Part shown: positions 17,570-24,297 of the stretch, piece by piece
Numbering within the stretch: the stretch's first letter is position 1
Layout: each line of letters begins with the position of its first letter
Notes under the pieces: model-generated
What the model was told of the DNA's origin: nothing
Seen by the model: the letters and a program-made list of their open reading frames with translations, nothing else
Database searches by the model: none
Program-made: the position numbers and the translations under genes
NCBI GenBank assembly: GCA_038881635.1
Contig: JAVZPJ010000002.1
Location: forward strand, 120,369 to 184,368
Source: Sulfolobales archaeon
GTDB lineage: Archaea; Thermoproteota; Thermoprotei_A; Sulfolobales; AG1
Length of the DNA stretch: 64,000 bases
Reading direction: 5' to 3'

Positions 17570-17637
17570 ATCTTCTAAAGACATGTTTATTAGCCCAGCT
17601 TCTATATTATCTTTATCGGAATCTAGGCGGAGATATA

Positions 17638-18180
17638 ATGAACTCTATATTCAGCGATCTAACTGGAGGTAGAGATTTATTTAGAATCTTCAGCGAGCTT
17701 GATGTGTCTAGATGTTGTGGTAGTATAATGGAGAATAAGATCTTAAAAGAGATCGTAGATTTAAGTAGAGATTTCATATGCTGTATAGACACGTATCCAG
17801 TGATCTTGTTTCCTATAGAGATGCTCAAACCTCATGAGAACATAGATCCTGTGAGGTTGAAAGAATTAGAGGAAGATATACTAGGTAGAGGCATTATTGA
17901 GAAGCCTATTCTCGTAGAGTATAATACATTCATAATATTAGATGGTCATCACAGAGTTCAAGTGCTAAAGAGTATTGGGAAGAAAAGGATCCCGGCTCTC
18001 TTAATAGACTACAGAGATCCTTGTATAAATGTTGATAGCTGGAGAAGTGATTGGATCGTTTCAAAAGAACTTGTGATCAGAGCTGGATTAACAGGATCTC
18101 TTCTACCTTACAAGACTAGTAGACATACTCTTTGCAGATCTGTTCCTCAGATTAATATCAGTCTCAATAGAATACCATAG
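17638..18180 (+). CDS. serK: Free-serine kinase SerK (ParB/Srx fold)
   Basis: SerK phosphorylates free L-serine to O-phosphoserine, a route to cysteine known from archaea (first shown in Thermococcus). The ParB/sulfiredoxin fold is clear: LFPIEMLKPHENIDPVRLKE (about residues 59-78), IIEKPILVEYNTFIILDG (about 86-103) and the GHHR nucleotide loop at 103-106. It is slightly shorter than the roughly 240-residue Thermococcus enzyme but carries an added N-terminal stretch of about 45 residues. Six bases separate it from the PLP enzyme that would use its product, so the assignment rests on both fold and context. The neighbour is the strongest support for kinase rather than partition function. Confidence 0.82.
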   Translation: MNSIFSDLTGGRDLFRIFSELDVSRCCGSIMENKILKEIVDLSRDFICCIDTYPVILFPIEMLKPHENIDPVRLKELEEDILGRGIIEKPILVEYNTFIILDGHHRVQVLKSIGKKRIPALLIDYRDPCINVDSWRSDWIVSKELVIRAGLTGSLLPYKTSRHTLCRSVPQINISLNRIP

Positions 18181-18186
18181 GAGATC

Positions 18187-19383
18187 TTGATGGGAAGAGT
18201 TGATCTTAGAGACATTGTAGGATCCCTAAAGTTTGAGATCGAATTAAGAGAGTTCATAGAGATCGCATCGAGAGTTCTCAGAGAAGGAGGTTTTAGATGT
18301 ATTGATCTGAATAACTTATCTAGAGAGGATCTGAGGATCTTAAAGGTGTTATATATGATGGGATGCAGACATGTATACTCCTGTGAAAAGGATTCTAAGG
18401 ATTGGTATAGCTTAGAAGACCTAGGATTCTATGATGATATATCACCACAACCTTATAGAGTATTCAGAGATTCTGAAGAACTTCTCTACAGAAATTGGCC
18501 GACTCCTCTGCTAAGGATCAGATCTCTATCTAGCGGAGGAGTCAGAGCATGGGCAAAGCTAGAGTATTATAATCCCTACAGCATGAGTATCAAAGATCGT
18601 ATTGGATGGTATATGGTTAAGGTGTACTCTGAAGAGAAAGGTGAAAAGCTCACTGGAAGAACCATTTACGAAGCGACATCAACCAACACAGGCATGGCTT
18701 TAGCAGCTATGTCTAGATTGAATGATTTTAAAGCAGTGCTATTCATCCCAAGCACTATTCAAAAAGCCTCAGATATACTTCTAGAAGTTATGGGAGGGAA
18801 AGTTGAGAGAAGACCTAAGACTCTTACCATAGAGATGATAGATGAGGTAGAACAGATCTCGAGAAGCTCTGGTGGAGTACATCTTAATCAGTTCTATAAT
18901 GATGCGAATTTTCTCGTGCACTTCAGATATACAGCTAAAGAGCTAGATCTCCAGATAAGATCAGCAGGTCTTAAGATGAAAGGTTTAATAGCTGGAATTG
19001 GAACCTCAGGACATTTCTCAGCACTTTCAATATACTTCAAGAACAGATTAGGCTCTCACGTGAAAGCATATGCTGTTCAACCAGCTCCTGGCGAGATCAT
19101 ACCTGGTATCAGAAGGATTGAAACTGGGATGAAGTGGATTCACATGGCTTCTTACGAGGGGATCATAGATATTAGATTACGCGAAGCTATAGAGGGAGCT
19201 CTTGATATTGCGAGAAGTGAAGGTATTCTCGTAGGACTTAGTAGTGGTGCTGTAGCTAGAGCTTTTAAAAAGCTCGTATCTGAAGGAGTTCTCGATGAAG
19301 GTGACTATGTGCTGATATTTCCAGACAACGGATTTAAATATATCGAGCAGTTCTCAAGATATTTCTCTGGAGAGATAAAATAA
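18187..19383 (+). CDS. PLP-dependent cysteine synthase (probable O-phosphoserine sulfhydrylase)
   Basis: Fold-type II PLP enzyme, 398 residues. The lysine that binds PLP is K136 in SMSIKDRIGWYM, and the substrate loop is STNTGMALAAMS (about residues 162-173). The glycine-rich phosphate cup is GIGTSGHFSAL (about 276-286). An N-terminal extension of about 90 residues resembles that of archaeal O-phosphoserine sulfhydrylases such as the Aeropyrum enzyme. With serK immediately upstream, the likely reaction is O-phosphoserine plus sulfide to cysteine. Cystathionine beta-synthase activity cannot be excluded. The ATG at 18190 (second codon) follows AGGAGATC and is equally possible as start. Confidence 0.88.
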   Translation: MMGRVDLRDIVGSLKFEIELREFIEIASRVLREGGFRCIDLNNLSREDLRILKVLYMMGCRHVYSCEKDSKDWYSLEDLGFYDDISPQPYRVFRDSEELLYRNWPTPLLRIRSLSSGGVRAWAKLEYYNPYSMSIKDRIGWYMVKVYSEEKGEKLTGRTIYEATSTNTGMALAAMSRLNDFKAVLFIPSTIQKASDILLEVMGGKVERRPKTLTIEMIDEVEQISRSSGGVHLNQFYNDANFLVHFRYTAKELDLQIRSAGLKMKGLIAGIGTSGHFSALSIYFKNRLGSHVKAYAVQPAPGEIIPGIRRIETGMKWIHMASYEGIIDIRLREAIEGALDIARSEGILVGLSSGAVARAFKKLVSEGVLDEGDYVLIFPDNGFKYIEQFSRYFSGEIK

Positions 19384-20529
19384 TCAGATCCTATCGATAA
19401 TCTCGATCCATAGGTGCATCTTGTCAACCTGTGTCTTCATGAATTTAAAGTGGATCTCCTCATTGAATCTATTGAGATTTTTCTCTAGATGTTCAGCTAG
19501 GTCTCTGTAGGCATCATGATAATTCCTACTACTTATAGGAGCTTCATCAACTATTCTCCACAAGATCTCATTTATGATCATACCTTCAAGCTCTGCTCTG
19601 AGATCCTTCCACACAGATCTAGGTCTCTTCTCATGCTTCAGAGCAGGTTTTCCTATACAGAATCTACCTCCCACTACATCGCTAATCTTCTTTGCAAAGA
19701 TTCCAGACCATATGTCATCAAATCTATCTATATTCATATATCTCATATAAAGCTGGTAGAATGCTGGCACCAGATCTCTTCTGAATGATGTGTTCATAGA
19801 ACAAACAGCGTAATAAGATCCTTTATCTACTATGATCTTTTCATGGAGAATCTTTTCAGAATATATAGAAGGTCTTCCATCTAATCCTCCGAACATTAGA
19901 ATAGTCACAGCATCAAGATCTGGAATACCTGTCCAGAGCCCCATATTAAGAATACATTCATCTTCTGCATCTCTAGAAGAGTAATTGTAGATCCTCACCG
20001 AAGAATCATAGGGATGACCTCGAGGAAAGATCCTACCGTTTCCTCCTCTCACCTCTAGAAAATCTATGGTGTTAACCCATTTAGATGATGAAGATATTAG
20101 AATACCTCTACTCATCTCTAGATTCTCAACATGATCCTTAATAATCTTATAGTTCTCAAATTGAAAAACATCATCATCAATCTCTATAATATAATCTGAG
20201 TTCTCCTCGTAAGATACGAGAAAACCAAAACTTGTCTCTGCATGACTTTTCTCAGGTATAACTGATAGAAATCTCTCGTACGATGATCCAAATCTCTCTC
20301 TAAACCAGTTCTCACGCTCTCTAGGCCCGTAGAATTCAAGTTCAACATCGTATCTAGAGAGGATCTCTCTATTATACTTTCTAATACTCTCATCACCCTC
20401 ATCAACTACAATAATCTTCTCAGGTCTTCTATTTTCAACTCTTAGAAGTGTATCAAGATTATCAAGAGGATTTATAGAAGCTGTCACGATATAGACCTTC
20501 CTCCGATCTCTTAGCATAATTCTCTCCAC
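19384..20529 (-). CDS. GT75-like (reversibly glycosylated polypeptide family) protein
   Basis: A 381-residue protein related to plant reversibly glycosylated polypeptides / UDP-arabinopyranose mutases (GT75) and their archaeal relatives. The nucleotide-sugar site is IIEIDDDVFQFENYK (about residues 113-127), preceded by RENWFRERFGSSYERFLSVI (about 73-92) and SHAETSFGFLVSYEE. No membrane segment is seen, so it would be cytosolic. In plants the family interconverts UDP-arabinose ring forms; the archaeal substrate is unknown. It converges tail to tail with the cysteine synthase gene with no gap. Confidence 0.8.
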   Translation of the reverse strand: MERIMLRDRRKVYIVTASINPLDNLDTLLRVENRRPEKIIVVDEGDESIRKYNREILSRYDVELEFYGPRERENWFRERFGSSYERFLSVIPEKSHAETSFGFLVSYEENSDYIIEIDDDVFQFENYKIIKDHVENLEMSRGILISSSSKWVNTIDFLEVRGGNGRIFPRGHPYDSSVRIYNYSSRDAEDECILNMGLWTGIPDLDAVTILMFGGLDGRPSIYSEKILHEKIIVDKGSYYAVCSMNTSFRRDLVPAFYQLYMRYMNIDRFDDIWSGIFAKKISDVVGGRFCIGKPALKHEKRPRSVWKDLRAELEGMIINEILWRIVDEAPISSRNYHDAYRDLAEHLEKNLNRFNEEIHFKFMKTQVDKMHLWIEIIDRI

Positions 20530-20732
20530 TAGAGTTGTCTAAACACGCTTAAATTAAAAACCCGGGCTTCATAAGCTTGAAGAGATCTAAAGGATCGAAT
20601 GATCTTGTACCTATTAGTTTGCTTGGTGAGAGCTGATGTTATCATATGTAGTGTTAAAAAGCATGGGAGAGAAGACTGTATCTATAGTAAAAAGTTTTTA
20701 AGCTGTTCTAGCTGCTATAGGTTCCTGAAGAT
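20530..20732. other. Gene-free stretch with a TATA-like box
   Basis: No gene recognised. AAAAAGTTTTTAAG at about 20690-20703 is a plausible TATA box for the relic that follows. The region upstream probably holds the minus-strand promoter of the GT75-like gene. Confidence 0.3.
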
Positions 20733-20967
20733 ATGTATCTCGAGGCAGGCTCCGTGGTGCCTGCTGATATAGCTCTCGATGACCCTGCGAATGGTGAGCA
20801 GGTGATGAGGGAGAAGTCCATAGCTATAATACTCGAGATAATCGAAAACACCTGAACAAACCAAAATAAGTGGCACGGGCAACCACTATGTTATCTACAT
20901 ACTTAGAGTAGGTGAGAAAAGGTTAGAGAATTTCATGAATAGAATTCTAAGCTTTAAACATATCTAA
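20733..20967 (+). pseudogene. Frame-broken small gene relic or structured RNA
   Basis: Two overlapping frames look protein-like. Frame one, ATG 20733 to TGA 20853, contains YLEAGSVVPADIALDDP and REKSIAIILEIIEN. Frame two, open from 20842 to TAA at 20965, contains TKISGTGNHYVIYILRVGEK. A single one-base change near 20850 would fuse them into a protein of about 77 residues. The stretch 20740-20810 is distinctly G+C-richer than its surroundings and holds a GCAGG/CCTGC hairpin, so a structured RNA is an alternative. I do not recognise a family for either reading. Confidence 0.3.
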
Positions 20968-21047
20968 GGAATGATATTAACTGGATATAAACTAATGATA
21001 AAACTTGAAACAGTTGAGAGGGACTTAGCATAGCTAGAAGAGAACAC

Positions 21048-22403
21048 ATGATCATAGTAGCAATGCTAATCTTGATGATATTTAGCATAAATACGACACT
21101 TCTAACAGGATATACAGCTTCTCTCATAGAACTTTCGAAGAGCATGTGTAGAGGATCTTTATATCTCGAGAAAGTTGAGTGGTTCTATACAGATTACATA
21201 GTGATAGATAATAGATATGTATTTGCAGGTCCTATAGGAGTCTCTCTAATTCTTTCTCCTCTAGCATGTATTCTCGATAATAAAGTGGAGATTCTTTTTG
21301 CAGGAGGTTTTATAATGAGTTTAAGTATTATAATATCGGCTGTCCTCTTCTTCTACTTTCTAAGAGAATTATCGTCAGGCAGATATGCTCTTACATCAGT
21401 TCTCATAGTGGTACTATCATCACTACCATGGATCTACTCATCACATATATTTCCTCAGGCTATTCTTACAATGTGCTACTCTGCATTGATTCTTTATACT
21501 CAGAGAATCCTCTCTAGCAGAGATCTTAATAGTCTCTCTATAGCATTACACTCTCTATTCTCTCTCATAGCATTTCTATCAGATCCCTCAACAATTATTC
21601 TCATCATAGCTCTCTCATCTATTGCGCTTACGAGATTAAGCTATCTCGTTAGAAGAGGTATTCTAAAGAGAGGTAGAATGATTCTATTTATAGTAGAGTG
21701 GCTTATAATATTCTCTCCAGCTCTTGTATTTCAGGCATACTATAACGCCAGTACTACTGGAAGCATGATTATATTTCCAGAAGTACTGTACTCGAAGGAG
21801 AGAGGCTTAGGATCCGGATTTAATCTCAGTCTAATACCAGCAGGCTTAGTAGCACAGCTTATAGATCCTAGGAAGAGTCTTCTAAGCCTTTATCCGGCTT
21901 CATTTATATCCCTAATCTATTTATATAGATCCCTAGACCTTTTGGAAGAAAGGCTTCTCAAGGTATCATATGTCGCGATGATAATCATACCTCTCATAGT
22001 ATACTCTTCATGGCATGATTTTCACGGAGGTTTATCCTACGGACCTAGATTTCTAACCCCTGTAACGGTTTTGCTCTCACTATCAGTATACTATATCCTG
22101 AATCACGGAAGAACATATGAGAAGATCCTGATTCTTTCTCTCTCCACATATTCTGTTCTTGAGAATTCTATTGTTCTATCATCTACACCGTATCCTTGTG
22201 CATTTCAAGATCTAAAGCTTCTAGAGAATCAATTCTACACCTGCTCCGTCAGACAGCTTATAGAAAATCCTGGAGCATCTCTGCTATCAACTCTTCTCAG
22301 AGATCTCATAGAATCCAACAGTCTTGCTAATATGATCTCAGCAGGGATACTCTTCACTCTAGCTATGCTGATAATCTTCATATCATTTAGAGAGAGAATA
22401 TGA
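21048..22403 (+). CDS. Polytopic membrane protein, GT-C glycosyltransferase-like
   Basis: A 451-residue protein with about ten to eleven membrane segments. An early external loop (about residues 35-62) is followed by alternating segments. The short motif HGGLSYGPRFLTP (about residues 329-341) resembles a conserved loop of GT-C-type mannosyltransferase-like proteins. I see no clear acidic metal motif in the first loop, so glycosyltransferase function is a weak inference. ATG at 21048 has no ribosome site. It precedes secE by about 90 bases on the same strand. Confidence 0.65.
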   Translation: MIIVAMLILMIFSINTTLLTGYTASLIELSKSMCRGSLYLEKVEWFYTDYIVIDNRYVFAGPIGVSLILSPLACILDNKVEILFAGGFIMSLSIIISAVLFFYFLRELSSGRYALTSVLIVVLSSLPWIYSSHIFPQAILTMCYSALILYTQRILSSRDLNSLSIALHSLFSLIAFLSDPSTIILIIALSSIALTRLSYLVRRGILKRGRMILFIVEWLIIFSPALVFQAYYNASTTGSMIIFPEVLYSKERGLGSGFNLSLIPAGLVAQLIDPRKSLLSLYPASFISLIYLYRSLDLLEERLLKVSYVAMIIIPLIVYSSWHDFHGGLSYGPRFLTPVTVLLSLSVYYILNHGRTYEKILILSLSTYSVLENSIVLSSTPYPCAFQDLKLLENQFYTCSVRQLIENPGASLLSTLLRDLIESNSLANMISAGILFTLAMLIIFISFRERI

Positions 22404-22484
22404 GATATTAGATCTTGCGAGAACCATCTCTAGGATGGGAGTGGTAAGTATATAAGTTCATCATGTAACATATCTCTTGAGAGT

Positions 22485-22491
22485 AGAGGTG
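22485..22491 (+). promoter_or_regulatory. Ribosome-binding site that sets the secE start
   Basis: AGAGGTG matches the archaeal 16S anti-SD. Its last base is four bases before ATT at 22496, the first codon of the conserved SecE segment. No ATG, GTG or TTG is in frame. Confidence 0.5.
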
Positions 22492-22495
22492 CCAG

Positions 22496-22690
22496 ATTAT
22501 AGCTGATAGATTCTCTAATCTCATAGAATCTTGGAGAAGAATTCTAGAGCTTGCTAGAAGACCTGATTCTGAAGAATACAAGCTCTTCATAAGAATCATA
22601 TTCCTAGGATTCTTTCTCGTAGGCTTCATAGGCTTTACAATATCTCTACTGGCATACTACATACTCACATGGCTTGGGGGAGGCTTATGA
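22496..22690 (+). CDS. secE: Protein translocase subunit SecE (Sec61 gamma)
   Basis: A 64-codon frame encodes the single-span SecE/Sec61-gamma subunit that clamps the SecY channel. After an amphipathic helix (FSNLIESWRRILELARRPDS) comes the conserved EEYKLF entry and a hydrophobic span IIFLGFFLVGFIGFTISLL. Only non-standard start codons are available: the stop TAG at 22484 is followed by AGG TGC CAG ATT ATA GCT GAT, and AGAGGTG lies at the right spacing before ATT (22496) or ATA (22499). The stop overlaps the start of spt5 as ATGA at 22687-22690. The secE-spt5 order is widely conserved in archaea. The gene is easily missed because of its size and start. Confidence 0.85.
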   Translation: MIADRFSNLIESWRRILELARRPDSEEYKLFIRIIFLGFFLVGFIGFTISLLAYYILTWLGGGL

Positions 22691-23202
22691 GTGAGAGTAG
22701 TAGAGATGCTAGCGAGGAGTTTAGAAAGCTTCAGCTATATGTTGTGAGAACTATAGGTGGTAGAGAACTTGACGTAGCTTTAACCGTTGAAACAATAGTA
22801 AATTCTCTGAAGAATGTCAATCCAACAGATCAGACTCTAAGCTACTTAAAGGATATAAGAGCTATCATAGTTCCTCCGGATATAAAAGGCTATGTCATAT
22901 TCGAGGTTCAAAACCTTCATACAGTATATCTAGCTGTTAGAGATATAAGACAGGTTAAGGGTAGAGCTGCAGGATCTATAAGTTATAAAGATCTTGAGGA
23001 GATGATCAGAGTCAAACCTATTATAGAGATGCTTAGAGAGAAAATGGTGGTAGAGATAGTTGCAGGACCTTTCAGAGGTTCTAGAGGAACTATACAATCT
23101 ATAGATAGAGAGAGGGAGGAGGTTTCAGTCTATATAGCAGAATCTCAGTTTCCAATGACTATAACACTTCCAGCTGAATTTGTAAGACCTGTTCAGCAGT
23201 AG
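22687..23202 (+). CDS. spt5: Transcription elongation factor Spt5 (NusG-like)
   Basis: Archaeal Spt5 binds the RNA polymerase clamp (with Spt4) and promotes processivity. The NGN domain starts at LQLYVVRTIGGRELDVAL and includes VPPDIKGYVIFEV. The KOW domain is at the C-terminus: MVVEIVAGPFRGSRGTIQSI and EVSVYIAESQFPMTITLP. The frame is open from ATG 22669, but the ATG at 22687 follows GGGGGAGG and overlaps the SecE stop (ATGA), so I use it; the protein is then 171 residues, the usual size. The next gene is convergent, so rpl11, often next in archaea, is not here. Confidence 0.95.
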   Translation: MSESSRDASEEFRKLQLYVVRTIGGRELDVALTVETIVNSLKNVNPTDQTLSYLKDIRAIIVPPDIKGYVIFEVQNLHTVYLAVRDIRQVKGRAAGSISYKDLEEMIRVKPIIEMLREKMVVEIVAGPFRGSRGTIQSIDREREEVSVYIAESQFPMTITLPAEFVRPVQQ

Positions 23203-23217
23203 ATTTTCAAAAGCTTG

Positions 23218-24261
23218 TTATGATATCATCAGATCTCTTAGAATATCCTCAGAGATCATATAACCTCCACCCATTCTAATAATTCTTCCTATAATCTTCG
23301 GATCTATATAGTCTCTATATTCATATTCTCTAACACTCTTCCTAAGAACGTTTATGTCGGTATTAATCATGTTAGAGTATCTCTCTACAGCTCTATCCAT
23401 GTTCTTTCTAGATCTCTCTAGAGATTCTATATAGATCTTAAGGATTTCATCGTATAATCCCTGGACAAGATTCTCATGCACTGCAAGAGTACAACAATGG
23501 TATTCTCCCAGGATCTCTCTATAAGATCTTATCTTTATATTTTTAAGAGCTCTAGAGCTCTCAGAAGCATACGGCTCCCAAAGACTTGCGGCATGAGCGG
23601 ATCCTGAGCTTAGTTTTTCTATTACTTCGCGTGGATTTTTGTAGTAGCCTATTTCATAGGATATTCTCATGCTTCTCATTATAGAGTGTGAGAGAATCTC
23701 CATAGTAGAGAGAGGGCTTGTGGCTATGATCACTTTATCATGCTTGCTTGCTATATCCTCTACATCCTCTAGAGATGCTAGGAAACCTCCTCCAAGAGCT
23801 CCTCCAGGGATCATTTTTATAGGAGCTCCGTAAGCTCTATATCCTATCTGAGTGTAGATAGGGATCATACCCATGTGGATCTCTCCTCTCGATATAGATC
23901 TCGCTACATCGAATACATTATCAAACAATACAACCTCTGTTGTAAAACCTAGATCTTTTAATCCCTCGATCATATCCGGCATGAATATATACTCGGACGC
24001 TCTTACAAAGCCTATCCTGATACGCCTTCCCGTGAGTGGATGCACGTATTTGGCGTGTCTAACGAAGACTATTCTTCCAGGTCCTCTATATCTTATTACA
24101 AGCCCTCTTCTCTCAAGTTCATCTATAACATCTGATACATAACCTTTCGAGGATCCTGTTATGTATACTATCTCTCTCTGACTTACACCTCTAGGTCCTG
24201 CTTCTTCTATGATCCTGAGTATCTTATCTTTAATACTACTACGCTCTCTCATTAATCTCAA
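23218..24261 (-). CDS. Winged-helix regulator with substrate-binding-protein-like domain
   Basis: A 347-residue fusion. Residues about 9-62 form a winged helix (SIKDKILRIIEEAGPRGVSQ, then YVSDVIDELERRGLVIRYRG). Residues about 75-330 resemble the NMT1/THI5-like periplasmic-binding fold of ABC transporters: RIGFVRASEYIFMPDMIEGL, EIHMGMIPIYTQIGYRAYG and SAHAASLWEPYAS. With no signal peptide the binding fold would sit in the cytoplasm as a ligand sensor. The ligand is unknown; NMT1-type proteins bind thiamine precursors, taurine or nitrate-like compounds. The start is TTG 24261 or ATG 24252. It diverges from alaS across 36 bases, so it could repress or activate either direction. Confidence 0.8.
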   Translation of the reverse strand: MRLMRERSSIKDKILRIIEEAGPRGVSQREIVYITGSSKGYVSDVIDELERRGLVIRYRGPGRIVFVRHAKYVHPLTGRRIRIGFVRASEYIFMPDMIEGLKDLGFTTEVVLFDNVFDVARSISRGEIHMGMIPIYTQIGYRAYGAPIKMIPGGALGGGFLASLEDVEDIASKHDKVIIATSPLSTMEILSHSIMRSMRISYEIGYYKNPREVIEKLSSGSAHAASLWEPYASESSRALKNIKIRSYREILGEYHCCTLAVHENLVQGLYDEILKIYIESLERSRKNMDRAVERYSNMINTDINVLRKSVREYEYRDYIDPKIIGRIIRMGGGYMISEDILRDLMIS

Positions 24262-24297
24262 ATTTATATTAATCTCTAGGCTATTAATAATGAGCTA

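Noticed and set aside
20733-20855. P-type ATPase actuator fragment suggested by LEAGSVVPADIAL
   Set aside because: The LEAGxxVPADI resemblance is short. The residues that should follow (VDES, TGES) are missing and the rest of the frame does not fit, so I left the patch unassigned.
20800-20858. C/D box guide RNA (TGATGA near 20801 and CTGA near 20852)
   Set aside because: The outer boxes exist at plausible spacing, but no acceptable D' and C' boxes lie between them.
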